Program-made: the position numbers and the translations under genes
Notes under the pieces: model-generated
What the model was told of the DNA's origin: nothing
The model's input: the letters and a program-made list of their open reading frames with translations, nothing else
Databases searched by the model: none
DNA from: Verrucomicrobiales bacterium
GTDB taxonomy: Bacteria; Verrucomicrobiota; Verrucomicrobiia; Verrucomicrobiales; DEV007
Direction of reading: 5' to 3'
Assembly (NCBI GenBank): GCA_029213265.1
Contig: JARGNG010000005.1
Location: 62,001-126,000 of the forward strand
DNA: 64,000 nucleotides
Shown: positions 1 through 9,165 of the stretch, one piece after another
How the letters are laid out: every line of letters begins with the position of its first letter
Position numbering within the stretch: position 1 is the stretch's first letter

Positions 1-189
1 TGTCTCAGCAGCGACCGGCTCGCCAATTCCGGGCTTCGGGTGCAGGCCTCCTGCATGGGCATGGGCCAGGCAGCAGGCGTGGCAGCGGCGCTGGCCGCAA
101 AGAGCGGGACCACTCCCCTTGAGGTGCCGCTCGCAGAAATTCGCCAAACCCTTCGTGATCACGGGCAGATTGTCCCGGGAAAAGCCTGA
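1..189 (+). CDS. FAD-dependent oxidoreductase, C-terminal end (partial)
   Basis: Frame 1 is open from the window edge and ends ...GQIVPGKA at a TGA at 187-189. The visible 62 residues contain LRVQASCMGMGQAAGVAAA, which closely resembles the C-terminal glycine/alanine-rich segment that closes the FAD site in the FAD_oxidored (PF12831-type) family common in Verrucomicrobiota and Planctomycetota. Those enzymes are usually secreted and of unknown substrate. The N-terminal dinucleotide-binding motif lies outside the window, so the family call rests on the tail only. The next gene starts 13 bases downstream on the same strand, suggesting co-transcription. Confidence 0.7.
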   Translation, partial: CLSSDRLANSGLRVQASCMGMGQAAGVAAALAAKSGTTPLEVPLAEIRQTLRDHGQIVPGKA

Positions 190-202
190 ACACTACCGCC
201 AC

Positions 203-1144
203 GTGAAGAAACCCAACCTCGGCAGTCTCCGGCGCAGATTTACTTCCCTCTTCACAGGGTTGACCTTCCTCGTGCTCGCGGTCACAGGCGTGCTGGCTTT
301 CCTGCGTCCGTTTTCCCTTTCCCTGGTCGGGCTGCATGCGCTCGTGGGATTTCTTTTCATCGTCCTGGTGGGACTGCACGTGACCAACAACCGGCGTCCG
401 CTCAAGGGCTACCTGCACAGTCGCTCGTTGTGGGTCACCTTGACCCTGACGGTTTTGATCGCAGTCGTGATCTGGCAACGCCCCGCCCCGGTCCGTGCGC
501 TGATGGGCCTGAGCGCCAATCTTGGCCCGGCCCAGGAACGCTTTGAAATGAGCGAAGGGGAGATGGTCTTTCAATACGCTCCCGATCCGTCCTACCGGAT
601 GCAGCTGACGATCAAGACCGGTCCGGCCTACAACATCGCGACTCCTCCCCGCGTTGCGATCTGGCTTGAGAACCAGGGGGCCTACCACATCAAGACGCTG
701 CTTGTTCCGGAAGCCTCCGCGGCTGGGACTCTACCCTACTGGTCGTTCAAGAGAGAAGGCTGGGAGAAGGCAAAACGCGAGGCGGAAGAGGAGGCCAATA
801 TCGACGCCGTCTCAGCCGCGACGCCCAACGGTTCCTTTGATCCCGCCGATTACATCCTGCCCGCCGATCCGGACAACCCCATGCCCTACCGGCTTCTGAT
901 CGAAATCGATCAAACAGGAGACTCCCACGGATCCGTCGAAGATCAGGCGTCGCTGGTCTACTCCGTGGAAATTGACAACGCCTCCCCCCAAACCTTTCAA
1001 CTGCTCGATTTGGTCGGGTATCCGCAGCAGGAAGAAGATCGCGATGGCAAAGAGGCCTGGGCTCTCTACTACGTCGATGAGGGATTCGGCTCCGCCCTCG
1101 ATTTGATCGACAGCGCTCTCCTGACCATTGATCGAAGCGAGTAG
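203..1144 (+). CDS. Membrane protein with DUF4405-like and DUF2271-like regions
   Basis: The protein has 313 residues from a GTG at 203 (VKKPNLGSLRRRF). The track starts earlier at a TTG inside the upstream gene, but GTG 203 sits just after the upstream stop and gives a basic N-terminus followed by a membrane helix. Three hydrophobic segments (about residues 15-35, 38-60 and 75-92) with LHALVGFLFIVLVGLHV resemble the DUF4405 cytochrome-b-like membrane domain. The region after about residue 130 (PRVAIWLENQ...TLLVP, then DAVSAATP) resembles the periplasmic DUF2271 domain, often found beside FMN/flavin electron-transfer proteins. The function is unknown; a role in a membrane redox chain is inferred. 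No strong Shine-Dalgarno sequence is visible. Confidence 0.7.
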   Translation: MKKPNLGSLRRRFTSLFTGLTFLVLAVTGVLAFLRPFSLSLVGLHALVGFLFIVLVGLHVTNNRRPLKGYLHSRSLWVTLTLTVLIAVVIWQRPAPVRALMGLSANLGPAQERFEMSEGEMVFQYAPDPSYRMQLTIKTGPAYNIATPPRVAIWLENQGAYHIKTLLVPEASAAGTLPYWSFKREGWEKAKREAEEEANIDAVSAATPNGSFDPADYILPADPDNPMPYRLLIEIDQTGDSHGSVEDQASLVYSVEIDNASPQTFQLLDLVGYPQQEEDRDGKEAWALYYVDEGFGSALDLIDSALLTIDRSE

Positions 1145-1457
1145 TCCTGAGTTCCGCTGGTCCGACCCTACCGCTTCCCACTCGTCGACGTCTCCGATAT
1201 AGTTTCGAAGACCCGATCCGCAAAGTCCGCCACCCTCATCGTTATAGTTGGGTCTCTGCGCCTTTCGCAAGGCCCGCTTCGCGTCGTCAAATCCCCGGTT
1301 CAGGAGCTCGGACTCGGAGGTGCTGAGTCTTACGCCTTCCGGTAACTCAGTGCGACAGGAAGGGCAGTTTTTTCCTCCGCAATGGGTGGATCAAACGCGT
1401 AGAGTGCGGGTCGCTGCCGGGCCACTAATCTTGTCGGCCATCTTGTCAGCGCCGTGG
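1145..1457. other. Intergenic stretch with a possible decayed minus-strand ORF
   Basis: There is no intact gene. On the minus strand a zinc-ribbon-like CPSCRTELPEG reading continues into sequence with protein-like composition. It is out of frame with a plausible upstream part (GTG at 1425, reading ...ALYAFDPPIAEEK). The two frames meet at an A6 run near 1367-1372. This may be a relic or chance. No terminator with a T-tract was seen between the two flanking genes, which converge here. Confidence 0.3.
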
Positions 1458-2042
1458 TTACTGAATGTCAGGATCCCCGGTCATTTTCGCTGAAAGCGCC
1501 AACGCATCGTCTCCGATCAGGATTCCGGAAAATTGCATCGAATAGGAGTTGCCGCCCTCTCTCCCGATTGAGATTCGTGCCGACTGGTTTTCTCTGGTGA
1601 TTACCGTGGGTGACGTAAGCGTATCTAAACCCCCGTCCGGATGGAGCATCGAAGTTTCTGACTTGAAAATGAGTACTATCTCTCCTGAATCCGAAATCAT
1701 GGATTGAGGGGTGAGAAATGTATAGGCGACTCTACCATCATCATAAACAAGAACATCACACAGCACGGATTGCCCCAGGCGAACGACCTCCGTCGTCGTC
1801 CTCTTGTCTTCAACAGGCCCGAACAACTCCTCCAGTTCCCGTAGCTCGTCTGCACTCAGGTCTACGTCTTCCACGACAATCAACCCATCTCCCTTTTCTG
1901 GATGCTGATTACCCGGCGGGGAAATATTCCGGGGCTGAAGCGATGGACTATCTCTCTCCGCTGGATGATCGCGGAGGAGGAACGCCAGGATCAGGGCCAA
2001 GGCAGCAACTGAAAGACCGGTCATGAGAGTCTTCTTATTCAT
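1458..2042 (-). CDS. Hypothetical anchored or secreted protein
   Basis: The product has 194 residues from the ATG at 2042 (MNKKTLMTG). The track's GTG at 2051 lies just upstream and is less likely. One hydrophobic helix (about residues 7-23) after a lysine-rich start indicates a signal anchor or signal peptide. It is followed by a Pro/Ser-rich linker and an acidic segment (DLSADELRELEELFG). No known domain was recognised in the C-terminal, beta-rich part. It is monocistronic as far as can be seen, with a long non-coding stretch upstream. A lineage-specific envelope protein is a fair guess. Confidence 0.55.
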   Translation of the reverse strand: MNKKTLMTGLSVAALALILAFLLRDHPAERDSPSLQPRNISPPGNQHPEKGDGLIVVEDVDLSADELRELEELFGPVEDKRTTTEVVRLGQSVLCDVLVYDDGRVAYTFLTPQSMISDSGEIVLIFKSETSMLHPDGGLDTLTSPTVITRENQSARISIGREGGNSYSMQFSGILIGDDALALSAKMTGDPDIQ

Positions 2043-2606
2043 TTTCAGCACAAACGGTGAAAGGCTGCTGGCAGCGCCACTTTGCCTTCAAGGTTCGGGA
2101 TCCGATTGCCATGACGCTTCCGACTTGTGCCGGGTAGTCGGTTCGTAGCAACCGTTTGTTCGCTGTTGGTCATTATCTGTCCGCTTTATCCGCGCCTTGA
2201 GACATTCGCTCGAGGACCGAATTTACATATCGAATCGCCCTTTTTCATGGAGTATTTTGATACTGCGCAATCATGGACATCATAGCGCCTCTGAGACATG
2301 CCGCCAGATCCGGGGGGCGCAGGCTCGATCGGAGACTAGAGACCGGAAGCGACGAAATCAATCCACTCGGAGCGGGATCGGGTCAAAACCGACAAGCGGG
2401 ACGCGCCCAACTCCACCGCACGGGTGAACTCAATGCAATTCAGATCCCCGAAGCCAGAGACGAAGCGGTGCGGAATCTTGATCGCTTCATCATTAGAAAT
2501 ACTTGCGGCCCCGTGACGGCGTAGTGATTTAGCCTCCACCGCGCAGATGACATCGCTCTGCATTTACCCGAGACTGCTCTGGTGAGTTTCACGGAGCCCA
2601 ACTGAA
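2043..2606. other. Intergenic region, no convincing gene
   Basis: This is about 560 bases between two minus-strand genes. Several short ORFs cross it on both strands (for example minus 2336-2563), but none has a ribosome-binding site, a known motif or convincing coding character. It probably holds the 3' end signals of the porin transcript and the promoter of the downstream small protein. No hairpin with a T-tract was found by eye. Confidence 0.4.
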
Positions 2607-3941
2607 TCAAAAGTCGATGCTCGCCCTGAGCCCCCCAAGCCAACCGCTTGGAAAGTTTCTTTGAACGGGATCGATCCATTGTATTCCCGCGGAAAGATGA
2701 AACCATGGCGTAACCGCGAGGTTGTAGAAGGCTTCGATGCCGCTCTCAGGTTTCAGATTCACAAGTGGAACGGCGCCAATGCGCAGGGCATCACTGAAGT
2801 TGTAGTGATAATAGCCGATACCAAACACGTCGTCAGGGCGGTTGGGAACAATCCCGTAAGCAGCGATTCCTCCAACGACCGAAGACTGGATCGGGTTGGG
2901 ATTACCGTCCGCTATGGCTGCTCTGGCGTAGAATCCAAGACCCTTGCCTCGATGGTCCGGCGACTCCCAGAAGAGGTGTGAACCGCTCAGGGCGACATTA
3001 TAGGAACCCTCCCTGGTTCCCGCGACGAGCCCGGGAGGCAGCAGCAAGTCGCGGAGGTCCACCCCTTCCTGGGTGGAATAGGTTCCGGTGATACCGAGGC
3101 TGCTGGCACGATCAAAGATCCTGCCCGCCCAGGTAACTCCAAGTGAAAGATTCACCCCTTCCTCAAAGAGACCCGATAGTCCATAGTCGTCAGTCCAGTC
3201 GTTTGGGTCAAACACCATGAATGTGAATGTAAATGCGTCCACACGATGATTGTAAATTGCTCCTACAAAAACAGGGGGAACGACGCCGCTGGGAGGAGCG
3301 GTAAAGGCGATATTTGAAAAGCGATCACGGCCCCAACCTCCAAAAAATGGGTCGTTAGCCATCAAGTCAAGAGCGTTGATTTTTCCGAGCATCAGCGAGC
3401 CTTGATCCCCGATCCTGTGAGAATAGTAGATCGACGACGCGACCAGTTGGTCGGGACCACTGATCGGCACAGTCGCGGAGGAGTTTGGAGGCCAGAGCCC
3501 TCCTGATCGCGGGAACGGTCTCCGGGGAGATTCGCCATGCTTGGATTCCAGATGGAAGTGAAAGTTGCCGTCATCCCATAACCCGAGTTTGCCCGTATCG
3601 GCACGAACAAACATGTCGACGCGGTGCCCCCAGTCGAATGTCTTGTCCCTGACCCCGCCTTCGAAGACCCCGGCGTAAACAGACGTGAAAGAAAGATCCC
3701 ACGTAATGCCCTTCTCTCCGAGCGTTGAGCGTAGCCTTCCCCAATCGCCAAGCAGGGTGTCCCGCGTAAACAGCGAGTCGTCCGACAAGGCTTCCACCTC
3801 AAGGGGCACTTTGTCATCGAGTCTAAGCGGTTCACTTGCTTGCAAGAAACTCGCGCTACAAACTATTACGGAAAAGACTTCGAGAGCCGCGAAGGCTCTC
3901 AAATCGCAGCGAAATACTGGATGCGGATGGATTCCATTCAT
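2607..3941 (-). CDS. OprB-family carbohydrate-selective-type porin
   Basis: This 444-residue outer-membrane protein has a signal peptide ending near residue 36 (...CSASFLQASEP). LLGDWGRLRSTLGEKGITWDLSF matches the conserved start of the OprB porin family, where a LTGDWGG..R..L...G motif precedes the beta-barrel. The rest alternates aromatic and polar residues in barrel strands, and the chain ends in Phe (RASIDF), the usual Bam recognition residue. The family forms sugar or small-solute channels; the substrate here is not shown. It starts 9 bases after the amidohydrolase stop, so the two probably share a transcript and the porin may admit the amidohydrolase substrate. Confidence 0.85.
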   Translation of the reverse strand: MNGIHPHPVFRCDLRAFAALEVFSVIVCSASFLQASEPLRLDDKVPLEVEALSDDSLFTRDTLLGDWGRLRSTLGEKGITWDLSFTSVYAGVFEGGVRDKTFDWGHRVDMFVRADTGKLGLWDDGNFHFHLESKHGESPRRPFPRSGGLWPPNSSATVPISGPDQLVASSIYYSHRIGDQGSLMLGKINALDLMANDPFFGGWGRDRFSNIAFTAPPSGVVPPVFVGAIYNHRVDAFTFTFMVFDPNDWTDDYGLSGLFEEGVNLSLGVTWAGRIFDRASSLGITGTYSTQEGVDLRDLLLPPGLVAGTREGSYNVALSGSHLFWESPDHRGKGLGFYARAAIADGNPNPIQSSVVGGIAAYGIVPNRPDDVFGIGYYHYNFSDALRIGAVPLVNLKPESGIEAFYNLAVTPWFHLSAGIQWIDPVQRNFPSGWLGGLRASIDF

Positions 3942-3950
3942 AGACGGCCT

Positions 3951-5802
3951 TTAACTCCTGTAGATCTGCTTCCCGTCCATCCATGTCTCCAGAACCTTGA
4001 TTTCTTTGATCGAGTCAGGTGAAACTTTGCGGGGGTCCTTCTCGAGAATCACCATGTCAGCGAGTTTGCCCACCTCGAGACTGCCCACTTCGTGTTCGGA
4101 ATAGAGTTGCCACGCCGCTTCAGAAGTCACTGCGCGAATGGCTGATTCGACCGAGATTCTCTCCTCCGGCGCGAGCACGTAGTCGGGTTCCTTCCAGGTT
4201 CTGCGAGTCACAGCCATCTCGATCATATGGAGAGGAACGGGGTCGGTAACCATGAAATCGGAATGGAGAGTAAAACCGACGCCGGCCTTCTCCGCACTTG
4301 AGCAGCGATCGAGCAACTTCGCCTTCTCTTGGCCGAAGACCTCGTCCCGCATCGCCACACCCCAGTAGTGCACGTGCCCGATGAGAAAGCTGGCGGACAC
4401 CTTGAGTTCCTTCATCCGCTCGATCTGCTCGTCGTGCAGGATCGAGCAGTGCTCGATGCGCACCCGCACCTTTTCCATGTCGACGCCGGCGTCGCGCACG
4501 GCTTCGCAGGCGGCGAGCACGTTGTCGATCGCCGCATCCCCGTTACCATGGATGGCCAGCTGCCAGCCCTTGGTAGCACGATCCACCGCCACCTCCTTCA
4601 GTTCCTCCGCCGACATGTAGGCCAGTCCGCAGCTGTCGCTGTCGAGATACGGCTCGCGCTGTAGTCCGGTGAATCCCTGGTTGGACCCGTCAGCCACCAG
4701 CTTGTAGCCGGCGATGCGCGCCATAGCGTCACCTGCGTTCGGCTTGACGCCCGCCTTGTCCCAGGCCTCCGAACCAATGGTGTAGAACGGATAGGCCCGG
4801 ATGCGGGCGGGAAGATTGCCGGAGCGAGCCGCTCCGAACATCACGTCGATATCGGCCGGGCTCTGGGACAAGCCACCGAGAGCGAGCTCGCTCACCGTGG
4901 TCAGACCGTGTTTGGTCCACTTGCCCAGGAGTCCCAGCAGAGCATCAGACGGATCGGCCTCAGCGAGGGCGGGATACTTTCCGAGGACCTGAAGAAAAGC
5001 AATGCTGTTCTTCATGATTCCGTTGAGCTTGCCATTCTCGTCCCGGACGAATTCAGCACCCGGGGGATTCTCGACATCCTCCGGTATTCCTGCCACCTGG
5101 AAGGCCTTGGAGTTGGCGTAGGCAAGATGACCCGACGCGTTGAAGACAAAGATCGGGTGGTCGGTCGATACCGGATCGAGTTCCTCGAAGGTCAGGGCAT
5201 CCGGCCCCTCTTGAACCGCCGGATCGAAATTGCGGACCACGATCCACTCCCCTGGAGCTTTGCTGGCGGCGATGGCCTTAAGCTGGTCAAGCACCTCGGC
5301 AATAGTTCCGAATCTGGCCATGCCTACGTACTCCATCACGCTGTCAACCACCGAGCCGGCGACCACGTGCGTGTGAGCATCGATGAAGCCCGGCAGCAGC
5401 ACCCTGCCCCCGAGGTCCACCCACCTTGGCGTCGGCACCGGCCGCCTTGCGCACCTCGGCATCCGTGCCAACGGCCACGACTTGGTTCCCGCTGATCGCG
5501 ATCGCCTCCGCTTCGGAGAATTTCTCGTCAACAGTCAGGATCGTTCCTCCAGTGAACACCGTTGTTTGCGTGTCGGATTCTCCGGAGCATCCAGCACTGG
5601 AGAGCAACGCGGCCGCACCCGCCGTGGCCAGGCTGCCCTTGACAAAAGCGCGCCGATTCGTCATCGCCGGAGCGAGGAATGAAGCGATGTCGGTCGAATC
5701 CCCTTGGGCGCGGGACTGCATCGCGTTGACCTGCCGGTTATTCTTGAAAATCCGGCCGAATTCCGGACTACAGCAAGCGCAGCCATAAATCTCATTCTTC
5801 AT
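3951..5802 (-). pseudogene. Amidohydrolase family 3 (YtcJ-like), Tat lipoprotein, frameshifted
   Basis: Two overlapping frames make one protein. The N-terminal part starts at ATG 5802 (MKNEIYGCACCSPEF) and reads to ...AAGADAKV. The remainder continues in the frame of track ORF 5531-3951 from VDLGGRVLLPGFIDAHTHV. The span of 1852 bases is one more than a multiple of three. One surplus G in AAGGTGGGTGGAC (minus strand, about 5416-5425) explains it; removing it gives about 616 residues. HTH near the joint is the first metal-binding motif of the amidohydrolase barrel, and later segments match metal-dependent exo-hydrolases of family 3. NRRAFVKGS is a twin-arginine signal followed by lipobox SSAGC. 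It precedes the OprB-like porin by 9 bases. Either a sequencing indel or a true inactivation. Confidence 0.8.
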
Positions 5803-6224
5803 ATTTCTTTCTTTGGTTACTGTTTTATTGAGGCCATAACATTGATCCCGACAAGGCACCAAGTGGAATCACGATTAGCCGGGCGTTTGCGTGGTTAGCG
5901 AAAGTTCGAAGCATGGGCGCCTGATTCGATTGAAGGCTAAGGTTTCGAATTACGACAGTCAATCAACTCTCGGCATGATCGGGCTTTTCCCTCGCCGTTT
6001 TCCATGAAAATGGCAGGCAAGAATTTAAGTCAAAATTTCAATTTTGGTGATTCTGTTTCGGTTTGTGTCAGGGGAAATGACCGAGCATCTTATCAGGACA
6101 GAGCAGGAGCTCTATCCTCCCTTTGCGCCTCCGCGCCCCGGCGTGAGATCGTTGGCCCACCGCCCGGAACTCTGAATGTTGAAAGTTCCACCCCTCCCCC
6201 ATCAAACAGAATCGAGCCGGTTAC
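5803..6224. other. Intergenic region upstream of the amidohydrolase
   Basis: This is about 420 bases between two minus-strand genes, with no credible ORF. It should hold the promoter of the amidohydrolase-porin unit. It contains an AT-rich stretch with a perfect short inverted repeat (CAAAATT-TC-AATTTTG, 6031-6046). Nothing else was recognised. Confidence 0.45.
6031..6046. repeat. Perfect short inverted repeat CAAAATT/AATTTTG
   Basis: Two 7-base arms are separated by TC inside the otherwise gene-free region. It has no T-tract and is too short for a firm terminator. It could be an operator-like site, or chance in an AT-rich patch. Confidence 0.3.
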
Positions 6225-6638
6225 CTAACCCTCTTTGCTTTCGTCCACAAAAACCGGCTTCTTCCAGATCGGGACGGTTTCCTTGATTCGTCTCAGGTAC
6301 TCGCGGCTGATCTCGAACCCTTCCGCACTGTGGGCGGTCTGGACGCGGATGAGAATGGACGCTTCGCCCGCCGCGACGTAGCCGACCTTGTGATGCACGA
6401 GAGCGAGGTGATCGGGATACGCCTCCGCCATCGCGGCCCCGATTTTCTCCAACTCGTTCAGGGCCATCTCCTGATAAAAACTGTAGTCGATCCCCGAAAT
6501 CTCGCGGCCATCTTCGCGATCGCGAACGACTCCGTGAAATCGCAGGTCGGCGCCGTGGCAGGTCGACGGGTCCATTCGCGCCTCCACCGAAGCGATCGAT
6601 TCTTCGGAGAGGGAAGCAGTGAAATTCAGGGTTTCCAT
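6225..6638 (-). CDS. moaE: Molybdopterin synthase catalytic subunit MoaE
   Basis: This 137-residue protein starts at ATG 6638 (METLNFTAS). The track's 667-residue ORF is only the same frame running on, antisense through gnd. MoaE with MoaD converts precursor Z (cPMP) into molybdopterin in the cytoplasm. Recognisable family features are HGADLRFHGVVRD near residue 28, the conserved VHHKVG region near 81-86, the segment TAHSAEGFE and the C-terminal RRIKETVPIWKKPVF, matching the conserved K.RVPIWKKE end of MoaE with its catalytic lysines. No moaD, moaA or moaC is in the window. It is divergent from gnd with about 90 bases between starts. Confidence 0.9.
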   Translation of the reverse strand: METLNFTASLSEESIASVEARMDPSTCHGADLRFHGVVRDREDGREISGIDYSFYQEMALNELEKIGAAMAEAYPDHLALVHHKVGYVAAGEASILIRVQTAHSAEGFEISREYLRRIKETVPIWKKPVFVDESKEG

Positions 6639-6728
6639 GAACGGATTGTATACAGCGGAGTGAAATGAGCGCTTGCGATTACTCAATCGTGAGTAGGCTT
6701 GGAGCACAACAAGAGAAGAACACAAAAG

Positions 6729-8174
6729 ATGAGCAAAAGCGATTTTGGATTGATTGGCCTCGCCGTGATGGGGCAGAACCTGGTGCTGAATGTCGAGAGC
6801 CGCGGTTTCCGCGTTTCGGTCTACAACCGGACCACGGAGACGATGAAGAATTTCATCGAGGAAAACCCCGACAAGAATCTCTACGGCGCCGAAACGCTCG
6901 AAGACTTCATCGACAGCCTCGAACGTCCCCGCAAGGTCATGATTCTCGTGAAGTCGACCGCCGGCGGAGACCCCAATGATCGCGATGCGGTCGACAAGGT
7001 CATCGAAAGCCTTGTCCCATTGCTCGACGAAGGAGATCTCATCATCGACGGGGGAAACACCTACTTCATCCACACCGAGCGTCGTTCCAAAGATCTCGGC
7101 GAAAAGGGCCTGCTCTTCATCGGGTCCGGCGTTTCCGGCGGAGAAGAGGGAGCCCGCAAGGGACCGGCCATCATGCCCGGTGGTCCGACCAGCTCGTGGG
7201 AAATCATTCAGCCGATCTTCGAGGCCATCAGTGCCAAGGTCGACGGAGTTCCCTGTGTCACTCACATCGGAACCGGCGGTGCCGGCCACTATGTGAAGAT
7301 GGTGCACAACGGCATCGAGTACGGCGACATGCAGCTGATCTGCGAAGCCTACGAGATTTTCAAGCGCGCCGGCATTTCCAACGATGAGATGGCGGAGATT
7401 TTCACGAAGTGGAACGAGGGACCGCTCGAGTCGTTCCTCATTGAGATCACGAGCAAGATTTTCGAAGAGAAAGATCCGGGGACTGGAAAGCACCTCATCG
7501 ATCTGATCGTCGACAAGGCCGGTCAAAAGGGAACGGGACGCTGGACCGTGATGAACAGCGCCGCCAATGCCGTAGTGATTTCCACGATCAACGCCGCTGT
7601 CGAAGCCCGCATTCTTTCCTCCAAGAAAGACGAGCGTCTCGCCGCGGCACCGATTCTCAACGGACCCGATCCCGCAGTCGAGATGGACAAGGAAGAGCTC
7701 GTCCAGAAGGTGCACGATGCGCTCTACGCTTCGAAAATCATTTCCTACGCGCAGGGCCTCGATCTCATCAAGACGGTGAGCGAAGTGCATGAGTGGGGCG
7801 TCAATCTCGGCTCCACCGCCCGCATCTGGCGCGGCGGCTGCATCATTCGGGCGCGTTTCCTCAATGACATCACGAGCGCCTACGAGCGGAATCCGGATCT
7901 CACGAACCTGATGCTCGATGATTTCTTCACTGAGATTCTCAATTCGAACCAGCAAGCCTGGCGCGAGGTGGTGTCTCTCGGCGTCATGAACGGAATTCCG
8001 ATTCCGGCCTTCAGTGCCTCCCTGAGCTACTACGACAGCTATCGTTCGGAGGTTCTTCCTGCGAACCTGCTTCAGGCCCAGCGCGATTTCTTCGGAGCGC
8101 ACACCTACGAGCGGACCGACAAGCCGGCCGGCGAGTGGTTCCACACGCAGTGGCCCGAGCTGATCGAGGGGTAG
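6729..8174 (+). CDS. gnd: 6-phosphogluconate dehydrogenase, decarboxylating
   Basis: This 481-residue enzyme of the oxidative pentose phosphate pathway turns 6-phosphogluconate into ribulose 5-phosphate, CO2 and NADPH. The start is ATG 6729 (MSKSDFGLIG), ten codons inside the track ORF, with purine-rich AAGAGAAG upstream. The N-terminal GLAVMGQNL is the cofactor-binding GxAxMG motif and YNRTTETM follows. IIDGGN, GSGVSGGEEGARKGPAIMPGG and the KMVHNGIEYGDMQL segment carry the substrate and catalytic residues typical of the family. Length is standard (about 470-490). It is divergent from moaE and appears to be a single gene. Confidence 0.97.
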   Translation: MSKSDFGLIGLAVMGQNLVLNVESRGFRVSVYNRTTETMKNFIEENPDKNLYGAETLEDFIDSLERPRKVMILVKSTAGGDPNDRDAVDKVIESLVPLLDEGDLIIDGGNTYFIHTERRSKDLGEKGLLFIGSGVSGGEEGARKGPAIMPGGPTSSWEIIQPIFEAISAKVDGVPCVTHIGTGGAGHYVKMVHNGIEYGDMQLICEAYEIFKRAGISNDEMAEIFTKWNEGPLESFLIEITSKIFEEKDPGTGKHLIDLIVDKAGQKGTGRWTVMNSAANAVVISTINAAVEARILSSKKDERLAAAPILNGPDPAVEMDKEELVQKVHDALYASKIISYAQGLDLIKTVSEVHEWGVNLGSTARIWRGGCIIRARFLNDITSAYERNPDLTNLMLDDFFTEILNSNQQAWREVVSLGVMNGIPIPAFSASLSYYDSYRSEVLPANLLQAQRDFFGAHTYERTDKPAGEWFHTQWPELIEG

Positions 8175-8324
8175 GCCCGTTCCGTCCGCCAGGAAAGTCT
8201 GACGACTTCCTCTACGGGGGAGGCGCAACCGATCGCGCCCACCCGTTTCCTGTCAAATTCCGGAGAGACTACGGGATCAAGCTATGGTCAGAAGCCTGAA
8301 CTTCTGGTACCTCCTCCTAACCAT

Positions 8325-9146
8325 ATGACATTTCGCCGCGCCGCTTTTCCCGTTCTCGTTCTTCTCATCCTGGGAGCGGGATTGGGCCTTTCCCAAAACA
8401 AGAAGGGGAAAAAGGAGAAGTCCTATCCGAAAAAGGAATTCTACTCCGGTGAGCCGATCAAAGCGCTCATCGTCACCGGGGGCTGTTGTCACAACTATCT
8501 CTACCAGACTTTTGCGCTGGGATCCGGCGTCCAGAAGGTCGCCAATGTCGATTTCGAGGTCGTCAACGTCGGCGGACGCGGAACTGCGGCGATGATCGAC
8601 CTCTACAACAATCCGGACTGGGCAGATCCCTACGACGTCGTCATTCATAACGAGTGCTTCGCCAATACGGCCGAGCCGGAATACATCCGCCGCATCACGG
8701 AAGCCCATCGCGAGGGAACTCCGGCCGTCGTCGTCCACTGTGCGATGCACTCCTACCGCGCGGCGGAAATCGACGACTGGCGCGAATTTCTCGGGGTCAC
8801 GAGTCGGAAACACGATCACCAGTCCAACTATCCGGTTAAGGTGGTCGCTCCGGAGCATCCCGTCATGAAAGGATTTCCGACAGACTGGGTCACCCCGAAA
8901 GACGAACTCTACATCATTGAAAAAGTCTGGCCCAACGCGACACCGCTCGCAACTTCCGTCAGCGAAAAGGATGGCAAAGCTCACCCTGTCATCTGGGCCA
9001 ATCAGTTTGGAAAAGCACGCATCATCGGGACGACCTACGGGCACACCGATGAAACGTTCGGCGACGATGTCTTCATCCACCTGCTCGCCCGCTCTATCAT
9101 CTGGGCGTCCGGAAAAGGAGAAACGGCCGCAGCCGCCGTCGAATAA
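8325..9146 (+). CDS. Secreted ThuA-like domain protein
   Basis: This 273-residue protein has a signal peptide (about residues 1-23, VLVLLILGAGLGLSQ) followed by a lysine-rich linker. The mature part begins IKALIVTGGCCHNYLYQT and contains YDVVIHNECFAN, VVVHCAMHSYR and a WPNATPLATS segment. These match the ThuA-like (trehalose utilisation) family, a class I glutamine amidotransferase-like fold frequent as secreted proteins in Verrucomicrobiota and Planctomycetota. The enzymatic activity is unknown. The lysine-rich linker KKGKKEKSYPKK is unusual. It converges on the PDZ gene, with a strong hairpin between. Confidence 0.85.
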   Translation: MTFRRAAFPVLVLLILGAGLGLSQNKKGKKEKSYPKKEFYSGEPIKALIVTGGCCHNYLYQTFALGSGVQKVANVDFEVVNVGGRGTAAMIDLYNNPDWADPYDVVIHNECFANTAEPEYIRRITEAHREGTPAVVVHCAMHSYRAAEIDDWREFLGVTSRKHDHQSNYPVKVVAPEHPVMKGFPTDWVTPKDELYIIEKVWPNATPLATSVSEKDGKAHPVIWANQFGKARIIGTTYGHTDETFGDDVFIHLLARSIIWASGKGETAAAAVE

Positions 9147-9165
9147 AGATTTGTTTGGTTCAGAG

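Noticed and set aside
2336-2706. Short minus-strand ORFs in the 2.0-2.6 kb gap
   Set aside because: No ribosome-binding site, no domain, and they overlap each other in different frames and the porin 3' end.
6225-8228. 667-codon minus-strand ORF across gnd
   Set aside because: Only the last 137 residues are real (MoaE). The rest is antisense to the gnd coding region with skewed composition and no family features.
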